From Candidatus Bipolaricaulota bacterium (lineage in GTDB: Bacteria > Bipolaricaulota > Bipolaricaulia > UBA7950 > UBA9294), in NCBI GenBank assembly GCA_028278555.1, contig JANQEA010000026.1, positions 97,267 through 161,266 of the forward strand: a stretch of DNA of 64,000 nucleotides, written 5' to 3'. Under the pieces are notes generated by a model, which made no database searches, was not told the origin of the DNA, and saw only the letters and a list, made by a program, of their open reading frames with translations. Shown in pieces: positions 1-8,399 of the stretch. The position numbers and the translations under genes are program-made. Position 1 is the first letter of the stretch. Every line of letters begins with the position of its first letter.

Positions 1-525
1 CATGATCGGGATCGCGAACGCCCAGGCGAGCTTCATCCGTCGGGATGCTTCTCGGGCGCGCCGTTCATCCTTCGCGAGGCGTTCCTCTTCAGCCGCAGAC
101 GCCTCGGCGCGCCGTCCGACGCCGTAGCCTGCCTGCCGGACCGCCGCCTTGAGTACGTCGTAGCCGACCCGTTCCTCGACCACGACACTCGCACGCTCGG
201 TCGCCAGGTTGACGGCGACCGAGCGAACGCCGTCGACCCCTGCGAGCGCCCGTTCGACCGCGTTGGAACAGCTTGCGCACGTCATCCCTGCAATCTCGAG
301 GTCCATCCGGCGATCCGACGTGACCGCTTCCGCAGCGAATCCGGCATCGGCGACCGCAGCGATCAGCCGTTCAATGTCGACCCGCTCATCGTGCTCGACC
401 GTCGCCCGTTCCGTCAGAAGCTGAACGGCCGCAGACTGCACGCCTTCCACACCGACAAGCGCACGTTCGACGGCCTGAGCGCACGACGCGCAGTGCATCC
501 CCTCGATTCGGAGTTCCTGGTGCAT
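1..525 (-). CDS. Heavy-metal (copper-type) P-type ATPase, N-terminal part, cut by window edge
   Basis: Only the first 175 codons are inside the window; the reading frame stays open to base 1. Two HMA metal-binding domains are visible in tandem, with motifs GMHCASC near residue 10 and GMTCASC near residue 82, followed by a charged linker and the start of a hydrophobic segment (KLAWAFAIPIM). Tandem HMA domains before membrane segments are typical of CopA-like Cu+-exporting P1B ATPases in the cytoplasmic membrane. The ATG at 525 is preceded by AAGGAGAGGG. The catalytic DKTGT and CPC motifs lie outside the window, so metal specificity is inferred from the N-terminus only. Confidence 0.88.
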   Translation of the reverse strand, partial: MHQELRIEGMHCASCAQAVERALVGVEGVQSAAVQLLTERATVEHDERVDIERLIAAVADAGFAAEAVTSDRRMDLEIAGMTCASCSNAVERALAGVDGVRSVAVNLATERASVVVEERVGYDVLKAAVRQAGYGVGRRAEASAAEEERLAKDERRAREASRRMKLAWAFAIPIM

Positions 526-558
526 CCCTCTCCTTCGTAGCCGATCGAGCTCAACCAG

Positions 559-586
559 AGCATAGGGTGGCAACCAACATCGTCAA
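559..586 (-). promoter_or_regulatory. Candidate sigma-70 promoter of the P-type ATPase gene
   Basis: On the minus strand a TTGACG hexamer (586-581) and TATGCT (564-559) are separated by 16 nt, about 34 nt upstream of the ATPase start codon. Both boxes are close to consensus. No obvious CueR/CsoR palindrome was recognised. This is inference from sequence only. Confidence 0.45.
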
Positions 587-630
587 GGGGTGAGGTTCCC
601 GTGGGGAGAATGTGGACCGCTGCCCAAAGA

Positions 631-659
631 GAGCGGGGCCCGGATTCCGAGCCCCGCTC
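631..659 (-). terminator. GC-rich hairpin, possible terminator
   Basis: A perfect 9-bp stem, GAGCGGGGC/GCCCCGCTC with an 11-nt loop, lies downstream (minus strand) of the small ORF at 720-809 and upstream of the ATPase promoter. The U-tract after it is weak (TCTTT), so termination is likely but not certain. Confidence 0.5.
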
Positions 660-719
660 CCCTGAAAAAGGACCCTCTCAAGTCCGCGATCGACGCTTAC
701 CGAGCGCCGAACGCACGGC

Positions 720-809
720 TTAGCAGATGCCGCCGCACCACCATCCCCCAAACGCAAAGACCCAAAATGCCCAGAAGAACGACAGAAGCAGCCACGCGGT
801 CACGCACAT
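720..809 (-). CDS. Small hydrophobic Trp/Phe/Cys-rich protein (29 aa), predicted
   Basis: This is a 29-codon ORF from ATG at 809 to TAA at 720. It has a near-perfect Shine-Dalgarno AAGGAGGT (824-817) 7 nt before the start. The product is almost wholly hydrophobic and aromatic: a single membrane-spanning stretch (WLLLSFFWAFWVFAF) followed by a glycine/tryptophan tail with cysteines (GGWWCGGIC). It lies between the CDF metal exporter, 68 nt downstream of that gene's stop, and the copper-type ATPase, and is followed by a hairpin. A membrane miniprotein linked to metal transport is plausible, but function is unknown and no family was recognised. Confidence 0.5.
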   Translation of the reverse strand: MCVTAWLLLSFFWAFWVFAFGGWWCGGIC

Positions 810-877
810 CGAGCACACCTCCTTGGCAGTACTACACGTAGGCTGAAAGAAGGTTTCACGAGGCAGCAACGTACGCT

Positions 878-1780
878 CTAGGATGAATGACAGTCATCGT
901 CACAGCCGGAGCAGTCCGTTTCCCGCTCGATCTCGATCGTCGCGTGGCGAATCCCGAGTGGCTTGAGTCTGTCGCGGATTCCACGTCGAAGCTCGCCAGC
1001 CTCGCCGAGGGTCGTCTCCTCGGCGGCGACGACATGCGTCGTTAGAACGTGGCGCTCTCCATCCTGCGTCCAGATGTGCGTGTGATGTACATCACAGACA
1101 CCCGGCATCAATCGGATCACGGCCTCAACGCGGTCGACCGACAAGCCCTCCGGCGTCCCCTGCAGGAGGATCACCAGCGTCTCCTTCAACCTCCGGCCGA
1201 CATTCCAGAGGACATAGAGGGTGATCAGGATCGAAAGGACCGGATCGAGAATCCGGATGTCGGTCAACGACATGACGATGCCCGCGATGAGAACAGCAAG
1301 CCAGCCGAGAACATCCTCGACGAAGTGCCACGTCACCACGCGTTCGCTCAGGCTCCGGCCCCCGTGGGTCCGCAGCGCGGCGATTCCATTGATCGCAATC
1401 CCAGCGATCGCGAGGTAGATCATTCCACGGGCGTTCGCCGTCTCCGGCGACAGGAGTCGCGGAATCGCCTCGAACAGGACGACGAAGCCTCCGCCGAAGA
1501 GGACGAACGACATGACGAGGGCGCCGAGAAGCGAGAAGCGGCGATAGCCGAACGTGAAGGCCTCGTCTCCCTTTCGCTCGGAGACCCTGGCGAAGTGCCA
1601 GGTCAGTCCAAGCGCAATACTGTCCCCGAAGTCGTGGAGCGCGTCGGAGAGGACGGCCATGCTGTTCGTCCACAGTCCGCCGACGATCTCGAGGACGGCG
1701 AATGCGAGATTCAGCCAGAATGCGACGCCGATCCGGCTTCCGATCGAGTACCCGTGATGATGATGGTGGTCGTGTGCCAT
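878..1780 (-). CDS. Cation diffusion facilitator (CDF) family metal exporter, CzcD/ZitB-like
   Basis: The protein has 300 residues, starting at the ATG at 1780 (MAHDHHHHHGYS) behind AAAGGGAGC; a GTG 12 codons upstream lacks such a site. It has a His-rich N-terminus, six predicted membrane helices, and the CDF metal-site helices HDFGDS (helix II) and HFVEDVLG (helix V). The cytosolic C-terminal domain is ferredoxin-like with HTHIWTQDGERH. The tail carries a Cys cluster (DCSGCDDDCHSS) that may bind extra metal. The family exports Zn2+/Co2+/Cd2+ by proton antiport. It lies 54 nt downstream of the DUF362 gene and is probably cotranscribed with it. Confidence 0.93.
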   Translation of the reverse strand: MAHDHHHHHGYSIGSRIGVAFWLNLAFAVLEIVGGLWTNSMAVLSDALHDFGDSIALGLTWHFARVSERKGDEAFTFGYRRFSLLGALVMSFVLFGGGFVVLFEAIPRLLSPETANARGMIYLAIAGIAINGIAALRTHGGRSLSERVVTWHFVEDVLGWLAVLIAGIVMSLTDIRILDPVLSILITLYVLWNVGRRLKETLVILLQGTPEGLSVDRVEAVIRLMPGVCDVHHTHIWTQDGERHVLTTHVVAAEETTLGEAGELRRGIRDRLKPLGIRHATIEIERETDCSGCDDDCHSS

Positions 1781-1834
1781 GCTCCCTTTCCCCGATTGGA
1801 ATGGTGAACCGGCCACAGCGCCGTTTCAACTTGG

Positions 1835-3004
1835 CTATCGCCGATGGATAATCCGACCGAGAAGGGGGACGTGAAGCTCGATTGCCGCTTCCGGGCACAT
1901 CTCCTGACAGCAGTAGCAGCGGATACAGCGCTCGTAGCGATGCACCGGCGGGGACGAGCGGTCCTCGGTCTCGAAACCGATCGCCTTCGGCGCAACTGGG
2001 CAGACGCTTACACAGGTGCCGCACCTCGTACACCGGGTCGGGAGGACGATCGGCCTCGGGACAACGAAGCGCCGCGCGAGACGGCTGTAGCGTCCTGGCT
2101 CGCCGGTCGTCGACGATCGGCGGCGGTTCACGTCGAAGTCTTCGGCAAGGAACGAGCCAACCAGATCTCCGACGGTCTCGATCTCGAATGCACGACCGAG
2201 CCCAAACGCTTCCCCGTAGACAATCGGGGGGACAAGCGTCGGATCGAGCCCGATGAGCGAGCCAACCGTCGCATCGAGCGCGACCGGATCGGTCGAGAGA
2301 AGCAGGATGTTCATCGGGCGCGGAGTCCCGCCCTGCGGGCCGTTCCCCTCCATCGCGACAATCCCGTCCATCACGAAGAGACGCGGGCGGAGGAAGCGGT
2401 TCAGGTCGACGAGCATCTGCGAGAAGAGATCGGCGTTCGGGAGCCGGGCGTGGAATTCCGCTTTCAGCGGTCCGGGAATGCACCCATACTGGTTCTTGAT
2501 CGCGCCGGTGATCCGAGTCAGGCCGTGGGTCTTCAACTTCGGGAGCGAGACGATCCCTTCGGCCGCGAGAACCCCCTCGGCGAGCGTGAACTGCTTGATC
2601 AGACGCCCGTCGGAGAACGACACCGTTCGGCCGCGCGAGAAGTCGGCCAGCCCGAACCCGAGATCCTCGGCCACGGTGGCGAGGCCGGCCCGGCGAGCGA
2701 CCGCCGAGAGGCGCCCGAACCCGGGCGAGTCGCCGTAGGAGACCGCGGCGCCTGCGTCGATGAATCGCCGCGCGATCGCCCGGAAGACGTTCGGATGGGT
2801 CGTCACTGCCCGATCGGGATCCCGTCCGACCAGAAGGTTTGGCTTCAGCTGGATCGTCTCGCCCGGTTGCGCGAACCGTTCGATCCCGCCGAGCAGTTCG
2901 AGCCCACGGCCGATGGCAGCATCGACCACACGCTCTTCGTACGAGGGACACCGGACAAGCGCGACCACAGACGAATGAGCATCTGGCGAGCTACTTCCGG
3001 GCAT
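1835..3004 (-). CDS. DUF362 domain protein with C-terminal 2x[4Fe-4S] ferredoxin
   Basis: The protein has 389 residues, with its ATG at 3004 behind GGAGGGGGAC. Residues about 15-300 form a DUF362 domain, seen in KPNLL near 57 and PKLKTHGLTRITGAIKNQYG, the conserved core of this family. Residues about 318-380 carry two 4Fe-4S binding motifs, CTRCGTCVSVCP and CIRCYCCQEMCP. The family is thought to be redox or iron-sulfur related, but no reaction is established. It is divergent from the molybdenum-hydroxylase operon at 3193 with a 188-nt shared upstream region, so coregulation is possible. It could supply electrons to a partner, but nothing here shows which. Confidence 0.88.
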   Translation of the reverse strand: MPGSSSPDAHSSVVALVRCPSYEERVVDAAIGRGLELLGGIERFAQPGETIQLKPNLLVGRDPDRAVTTHPNVFRAIARRFIDAGAAVSYGDSPGFGRLSAVARRAGLATVAEDLGFGLADFSRGRTVSFSDGRLIKQFTLAEGVLAAEGIVSLPKLKTHGLTRITGAIKNQYGCIPGPLKAEFHARLPNADLFSQMLVDLNRFLRPRLFVMDGIVAMEGNGPQGGTPRPMNILLLSTDPVALDATVGSLIGLDPTLVPPIVYGEAFGLGRAFEIETVGDLVGSFLAEDFDVNRRRSSTTGEPGRYSRLARRFVVPRPIVLPTRCTRCGTCVSVCPVAPKAIGFETEDRSSPPVHRYERCIRCYCCQEMCPEAAIELHVPLLGRIIHRR

Positions 3005-3069
3005 GTCCCCCTCCTGATCGGAGTCCGGAGCGATCATACCCGAACCGGAATCGCAACCTGTCAGGCGAC

Positions 3070-3098
3070 TTGGCAAATCCGCGCACGTTGTCTATCAT
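3070..3098 (+). promoter_or_regulatory. Candidate promoter of the molybdenum hydroxylase / allFGH-like operon
   Basis: TTGGCA (3070-3075) and TATCAT (3093-3098) are separated by exactly 17 nt, about 95 nt upstream of the first start codon of the operon. Both hexamers are near the sigma-70 consensus. No regulator gene lies adjacent. Confidence 0.45.
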
Positions 3099-3192
3099 GG
3101 ACGCGTGACGAGGCTGATGCAGCCCGTCTTTTCGCCTTTCAACGGGCAGCATCGAGCCGTCACCGGAAGCATTCGTGGGAAAGGAGCAACCC

Positions 3193-4038
3193 GTGCTCGG
3201 AGCGTTCGACTACGTCCGCGCCCGTTCTGTCGAGGAGGCATGCCGGCTTCTCGCCGAGCGCGACGACGCGGTGATCCTCGCCGGAGGGACGGACCTTCTC
3301 GTCGAAGTTCGCAACGGGCTCCGCGAGCCGAAGCTCGTGATCGACGTCAAGGCGATCGACGAGCTCGCCCGTCTCGATCCGTCGGACGAAGAATGGATGA
3401 TCGGAGCTGCCGTCCCGCTGAATCGGCTTGCCGAGCATCGGGCGATCCGCGAGTCGGTTCCTGCGCTCGCCGACGCGGCCCTCTCGATCGGGACCTACCA
3501 GCTCCGAAACCGCGCCACGCTCGTCGGAAATCTCTGCAACGCGTCCCCTGCCGCCGACGCTGCGCCGGTCCTCCTGACGCTCGATGCGAAGCTGTCCGTT
3601 GCCGGCCCGAAAGACTTCAGGACGATCCCGATCGCCGAGTTCTTCACCGGCGTCAAGCGGACCTGCCTCACGGACGGAGAGGTCGTCACCGACATCCGCA
3701 TTCCGGCGCCACCGCAGGGACTGAAGACCGTGTTCTTCAAGCAGCAGCGGATCCGCGGACATGACCTCGCAGTCGTCAACGTCGCCGGTTCGTACGACCC
3801 GACTGCGAAGACGCTGAAGGTCGCTGTCGGGAGCTGCGCCCCAACGCCGGTTCTCCTCGAACCAACCGAGGCGACCGGCTCCACAGCGGCAATCGCCGAA
3901 CGGGTGGTCGAACTCGCCGAGGGTGCGACCTCGCCGATCAGCGACGTCCGTGCATCGGCCGAGTACCGCCGCGCCGTCCTCCCGGTCCTCCTCCGGCGAC
4001 TCGTCGATCGGCTCCTCAGCGAAAGGAGCGGAGCGTGA
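3193..4038 (+). CDS. Molybdenum hydroxylase FAD-binding (medium) subunit, XDH/CoxM family
   Basis: The protein has 281 residues. The GTG at 3193 is chosen because AAAGGAG lies 6 nt upstream; an in-frame GTG six codons earlier has no such site. Both FAD-contact motifs of the family are present: ILAGGTDLLVE near residue 36 and the second loop TLVGNLCNASPAAD near residue 110, followed by the CO-dehydrogenase flavoprotein C-terminal domain. It passes electrons from the 2Fe-2S subunit to FAD and an external acceptor. The gene overlaps the next one by 4 nt (GTGA), so the three hydroxylase subunits are translationally coupled. Confidence 0.95.
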   Translation: MLGAFDYVRARSVEEACRLLAERDDAVILAGGTDLLVEVRNGLREPKLVIDVKAIDELARLDPSDEEWMIGAAVPLNRLAEHRAIRESVPALADAALSIGTYQLRNRATLVGNLCNASPAADAAPVLLTLDAKLSVAGPKDFRTIPIAEFFTGVKRTCLTDGEVVTDIRIPAPPQGLKTVFFKQQRIRGHDLAVVNVAGSYDPTAKTLKVAVGSCAPTPVLLEPTEATGSTAAIAERVVELAEGATSPISDVRASAEYRRAVLPVLLRRLVDRLLSERSGA

Positions 4039-4520
4039 CCCACGAGATCGTCCTGACCGTCAACGGGCAAACCGAGCGAGCGACGGTTCCGGCATCGATG
4101 ACATTGCTCGAACTTCTCCGTGAGCCGCTTCATCTGACCGGAACGAAGGAAGGCTGCGGAATCGGCGAGTGCGGCGCCTGCACGGTCCTCCTCGACGGAG
4201 CGGCCGTCACCGCCTGCCTCGTCCTCGCCGTCGAAGCGGACGGTTGCGACGTCCAGACGATCGAGGGCGAAGCGAACGACGGGCAGCTGTCGACTCTCCA
4301 GCAGGCGTTCATCGACGCCGGCGCCGCCCAGTGCGGATTCTGCACGCCGGGGATGATCCTGTCGGCCCGCGCGCTCCTCGATCGGAGCCCAAATCCGACC
4401 GACGAGGAGATCGTCGAGGCAATCGCCGGCAATCTCTGCCGATGCACCGGCTACGAAGCGATCATCGCCGCGGTCCGGCGGGCCGCCGACCGGATCGGGG
4501 GGGAGGGGTCCGATGGCTGA
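4035..4520 (+). CDS. Molybdenum hydroxylase 2x[2Fe-2S] (small) subunit, XDH/CoxS family
   Basis: The protein has 161 residues, the usual length. An N-terminal plant-type 2Fe-2S domain holds GCGIGECGACTVLLDG plus a fourth Cys (TAC). A C-terminal four-helix 2Fe-2S domain holds CGFCTPGM and CRCTGY. It relays electrons from the molybdopterin site to the FAD subunit. The start GTG overlaps the upstream stop as GTGA, and its stop lies inside the first codons of the large subunit (8-nt overlap). Confidence 0.96.
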   Translation: MTHEIVLTVNGQTERATVPASMTLLELLREPLHLTGTKEGCGIGECGACTVLLDGAAVTACLVLAVEADGCDVQTIEGEANDGQLSTLQQAFIDAGAAQCGFCTPGMILSARALLDRSPNPTDEEIVEAIAGNLCRCTGYEAIIAAVRRAADRIGGEGSDG

Positions 4521-6855
4521 GCTTCGCTACGTCGGAAAGCCGGTCGCGCGCGACGACGCGATCGACAAGGTAACCGGCGCGGCCCGATACACCCACGATC
4601 TCGCCGTCCCCGGGATGCTCCACGCCGTGATGGTCACCTCGCCGCACGCCTCGGCAAGGATCGTCCGGATCGACACATCTGATGCCGAAGCACTCCCCGG
4701 CGTCCGTGCTGTCCTGACCGGCGATGGCCTAAGCTATCGCGTCGGACTGTACATGGTCGACAAGCGGATCCTCGCCCGCGGCGTCGTTCGATACCATGGC
4801 GAGCCGGTCGTCGGCATCGCTGCAGACACGATCGACATCGCGCGCGCAGCCTGCCGCTTGGTGAAGGTCGACTACGAGCCGCTCGAGCCTGTTCTCGATC
4901 CGCGCGACGCGTTGAAGGAGGAGTCTCCGCTCGTCCATCCCGACCTGGAGACCTACGAGCACGCGAAGGGTGTTTTCTTCCCTGAGCCGAAGACGAACAT
5001 CGCCCACCACCAGAGGGTCCGGAAGGGCGACTTCGACACGGCATTCGCTTCGGCCGACGTGACGCTGACCGCCAAGTTCTACAACCCACCGGTCCAGCAC
5101 GTCCCGATGGAGACGCACGCGACGATCGTCCAGACCCTTCCCGGTGATCGGGCCGAGATCTGGTCGTCGAGCCAGTCGCCATACACCGTCCGGCACCTGC
5201 TGAGCGTCTGCTTCGGCCTCCCGCACGCGAACATCCGCGTCCACGTCCCCTATGTCGGTGGCGGTTTTGGCGGGAAGGCCGGCCTCCATCTGGAGCCGCT
5301 CGCCTACGTCCTGTCGAAGGCATCCGGCGGACGACCGATCAAGATCGTGGCGACACGCGAAGAGGAGTTCAACACGCTTCCGTCGCGACAGGGCCTCCAT
5401 TCGACCGTCGAGATCGGCACAGACAAGAGCGGCCGAATCGTCGCCCTGAAGGCGACCTACGTCTGGGACGCCGGCGCGTACGCCGACTACGGGGTCAACG
5501 TCGGCCGCGCCGCCGCCTACTCCGGTGGCGGCCCGTACGTCATCCCGAACTGCTGGATCGACTCCTACGTCGTCTACACGAACAAGATCTTCGGCACCGC
5601 CTACCGCGGGTTCGGCCACCTCGAGGTCCTCTGGGGAATCGAGCGGGCGATCGACATGATGGCCCGGAAGCTCGACATGGATCCGGTCGAATTCCGTCGT
5701 CTGAATCTCCTCCGCGAAGGGGAGACGACGATCACCGGCGAAGCGTTCACCGCCGGGCACGGAAGCCCGGTCGAGTGTCTCGACGCGGCCGCGAAGGCGA
5801 TCGAATGGGGTACGCCGAGCGAGCCGGCATCCAAGCCGTACAAGGTCCGCGGCAAGGGGATCGCGATGCTCCACAAGGCGCCGGCGATGCCGACCTACAC
5901 GTCATGCGCCGTTGTGATCAAGCTCGACGAAGATGGCGCAGCAGACGTCCTCGTCTCCGGCGTCGACTACGGCCAGGGGACCTACACCGTCCTCAAGCAG
6001 ATTGCCGCCGAGGAGTTGAGGATCCCGATCGAGAAGGCCCACGTCACCTGGGAGTGCGACACGGCCTTCTCGCCGTACGACTGGCAGACCGTCGCCAGCC
6101 GGTTCGCCTACATGGGCGGGAACGCGATCATCGAAGCCGCCGCCGACTGTCTCCGGCAGATCCGCGACGTCGCAGGTCAGGCGTTCGACGTCCCGCCCGA
6201 TAAGATCGTCTGCGAAGACGGTGTCGCGTTCGTCGATGGAGATCCGGATCGGCGGATCCCCTATGCGAAGCTCGCCCTCGGCTACACGTTCGAGAACGGC
6301 AACTCGATCGGCGGACCGATCATCGGTCATGGGCGATTCATCGCGACCGGGCTGACGCATCTCGACCCGGAGACCGGGCAGGGGCTCCCGGCGCAGTACT
6401 GGACCTACGGCGCGCACGCGGTCGAAGTCGAGGTCGACACGCAGACCGGAGAGATCGAAGTTCTCGACATCGCCACCGTGGTCGACGCCGGGAAGGTTCT
6501 CAACCCGAAGCTCTGCGACGGTCAGGTCGTCGGTGGCGTCGTTCAGGGGCTCGGGTCGGCCCTCTGGGAGGAGTTCCGGTTCGACGAGAGCGGTCGGTTC
6601 CTCAACCCGGCGTTCGTCGACTACAAGATCCCGACCGCGAAGGACATTCCGCGCAACACTCAGCGGATCCTCCTCGAGAACCCACAGCCCGGCGGCCCGT
6701 ACGGCGCACGCGGTGTCGCCGAGCATCCGATGATCTCCGTCCCCGGGGCGATCGGGAACGCACTCCACGACGCGCTCGGCATCGAGTTCACCACGCTCCC
6801 GCTCAACTACGAACGGATCCTGCTTCGCATCCTAGAGCAGGGCGATCGCGGATGA
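4513..6855 (+). CDS. Molybdenum hydroxylase molybdopterin-binding (large) subunit, xanthine dehydrogenase-like
   Basis: The protein has 780 residues with an aldehyde oxidase/xanthine dehydrogenase a/b hammerhead domain (about 15-125) followed by the molybdopterin-binding domain. GGGFGGK near 250 and YRGFGHLE near 365 match the XDH signature loops (AYRGFG rather than the AYRCSF of CO dehydrogenase). The base Glu required for hydroxylation is present in RGVAEHP near 738. The enzyme is therefore predicted to hydroxylate an aromatic N-heterocycle or aldehyde; the substrate cannot be read from sequence. The 3' end overlaps fdrA by 4 nt (ATGA), tying hydroxylation to the carbamoyltransferase genes. 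Confidence 0.94.
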   Translation: MAELRYVGKPVARDDAIDKVTGAARYTHDLAVPGMLHAVMVTSPHASARIVRIDTSDAEALPGVRAVLTGDGLSYRVGLYMVDKRILARGVVRYHGEPVVGIAADTIDIARAACRLVKVDYEPLEPVLDPRDALKEESPLVHPDLETYEHAKGVFFPEPKTNIAHHQRVRKGDFDTAFASADVTLTAKFYNPPVQHVPMETHATIVQTLPGDRAEIWSSSQSPYTVRHLLSVCFGLPHANIRVHVPYVGGGFGGKAGLHLEPLAYVLSKASGGRPIKIVATREEEFNTLPSRQGLHSTVEIGTDKSGRIVALKATYVWDAGAYADYGVNVGRAAAYSGGGPYVIPNCWIDSYVVYTNKIFGTAYRGFGHLEVLWGIERAIDMMARKLDMDPVEFRRLNLLREGETTITGEAFTAGHGSPVECLDAAAKAIEWGTPSEPASKPYKVRGKGIAMLHKAPAMPTYTSCAVVIKLDEDGAADVLVSGVDYGQGTYTVLKQIAAEELRIPIEKAHVTWECDTAFSPYDWQTVASRFAYMGGNAIIEAAADCLRQIRDVAGQAFDVPPDKIVCEDGVAFVDGDPDRRIPYAKLALGYTFENGNSIGGPIIGHGRFIATGLTHLDPETGQGLPAQYWTYGAHAVEVEVDTQTGEIEVLDIATVVDAGKVLNPKLCDGQVVGGVVQGLGSALWEEFRFDESGRFLNPAFVDYKIPTAKDIPRNTQRILLENPQPGGPYGARGVAEHPMISVPGAIGNALHDALGIEFTTLPLNYERILLRILEQGDRG

Positions 6856-8399
6856 AACGTGTCCTGATCGAACGGAATCGCTACTTCGATTCCGTCTTCC
6901 TGATGCGGATCAGCCACGAGCTCAAGCAGCTTCCTGACGTCGGCCAGGCGATCGTCGCCATGGGAACGCCGGCCAACCTCGAGAACCTCACCGACGCCGG
7001 GTTCGTCTTCGACGACGCGACCGGCGAGGTCTTCCCTCAAGACCTCGTCATCGCAATCGATGCGGCATCCGAAGAGGCAATCGACGAGGCGAACGATCAC
7101 CTCCGGCTTCTTCTGACCGGCCCGACCATCGAGGGGGAGAGCACATCCGGCGGACCACGCCCGATGACGATCGGCGAAGCGGTCGAGATCGATCCGGAGA
7201 CCAACCTCGCGCTGATCTCCGTTCCGGGAACGTACGCCGCCCGCGAAGCGCGCCACGCGCTCCAACGAGGTCTTCACGTGATGCTCTTCTCGGACAACGT
7301 CTCCGTCGATGAGGAGATGGCGCTCAAGGATGAGGCGATCGAGCGAGGCCTCCTGCTGATGGGCCCCGACTGCGGGACCGCCATCCTGAGCGGCGCCCCG
7401 CTCGGATTCGCCAACGTCGTCCGGCGCGGTCCAATCGGAATCGTTGGCGCCTCCGGAACGGGAATCCAAGAGATCAGCTCCCTCGTCGATCGCCTCGGCG
7501 GTGGGATCTCGCAGGCGATCGGAACCGGCGGGCGCGACCTATCGAGCGATATCGGCGGGCGGATGACCCTCTTCGGGATCGACGCCCTCGCCAACGATCC
7601 GTCGACCGAGGTGATCGTCGTCGTTTCGAAGGCGCCCGCGCCCTGCCTGATTCCGACGATCCTCAACCGGCTGGAGGCTTCCGGCAAGCCATCAATCGTC
7701 CAATTCGTCGGCTGGGATCCAGCCAAGGCCGATCCTGCCTGGCTTGAGTCTCCCGCCGTCTTTGCTGCGACCCTCGCAGAAGCAGCGGAGCAAGCTTGTG
7801 CCGTGGCTGGCTTGCCCGCAGCCTCGAAGCCTTCAGAACCTTGCCTGCCGGATCTAGCACCCTCCGCCGTACAGCAGATCCGTGGCCTCTTCTGCGGGGG
7901 GACGCTCGCTCAGGAGGCGTGGAGCCTGTTGCACAGCGCGGGGACCAACGTCTTCTCCAATGTCTCCTTCGAGCCGAAAAAGAAAGTCGAAGCAGGTACG
8001 GACGTCTCGGGGCACGTGATCTGGGATCTCGGCGACGACGCGTTCACCGTCGGGAAGCCTCATCCGATGATTGAGCCGTCCCTCAGGGACGACGAGGTCG
8101 CTCATGCAGGTGCCGATCGCAACATCGGGATCGTCCTCGTCGATTGCGTGCTCGGCTACGGAGCACATCCGGATCCGGCCGGAAGCCTCGCCGACGCCGC
8201 TCACCATGCGATCGACGCAGCACGAGAAGACGGACGCGATCTCCTCGTCATCGCGTCGGTCACCGGCACCGACACCGATCCGCAGAATCGGACCCAGCAG
8301 GTCGTGACGCTGACCGACGCCGGCATCCTCGTCGCGCCGAGCAACGCGGACGCCGCTCGCTGGGCGATCGAGGCGCTGAAGGGAGGGGCAGATGGCTGA
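6852..8399 (+). CDS. fdrA: FdrA family protein (AllF-like), subunit of putative oxamate-type carbamoyltransferase
   Basis: The protein has 515 residues. It resembles succinyl-CoA synthetase alpha/beta halves, as FdrA does. A Rossmann/CoA-ligase segment around residues 190-240 has GPIGIVGASGTGIQE and IGTGGRDLSSDIGG, and the C-terminal half has the FdrA hallmark DDAFTVGKPHPMIEP. In E. coli, allF (fdrA), allG (ylbE) and allH (ylbF) together are reported to encode oxamate carbamoyltransferase of anaerobic allantoin use, releasing carbamoyl phosphate. All three homologues occur in this operon. The start overlaps the hydroxylase stop (ATGA), and the 3' end overlaps the next gene by 8 nt. Confidence 0.9.
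   Translation: MKRVLIERNRYFDSVFLMRISHELKQLPDVGQAIVAMGTPANLENLTDAGFVFDDATGEVFPQDLVIAIDAASEEAIDEANDHLRLLLTGPTIEGESTSGGPRPMTIGEAVEIDPETNLALISVPGTYAAREARHALQRGLHVMLFSDNVSVDEEMALKDEAIERGLLLMGPDCGTAILSGAPLGFANVVRRGPIGIVGASGTGIQEISSLVDRLGGGISQAIGTGGRDLSSDIGGRMTLFGIDALANDPSTEVIVVVSKAPAPCLIPTILNRLEASGKPSIVQFVGWDPAKADPAWLESPAVFAATLAEAAEQACAVAGLPAASKPSEPCLPDLAPSAVQQIRGLFCGGTLAQEAWSLLHSAGTNVFSNVSFEPKKKVEAGTDVSGHVIWDLGDDAFTVGKPHPMIEPSLRDDEVAHAGADRNIGIVLVDCVLGYGAHPDPAGSLADAAHHAIDAAREDGRDLLVIASVTGTDTDPQNRTQQVVTLTDAGILVAPSNADAARWAIEALKGGADG

Noticed and set aside
1125..2951. Long open frame (608 codons) on the minus strand overlapping the CDF and DUF362 genes
   Set aside because: Arg/Pro-rich translation in a shifted frame of two recognisable genes; typical GC-rich shadow.
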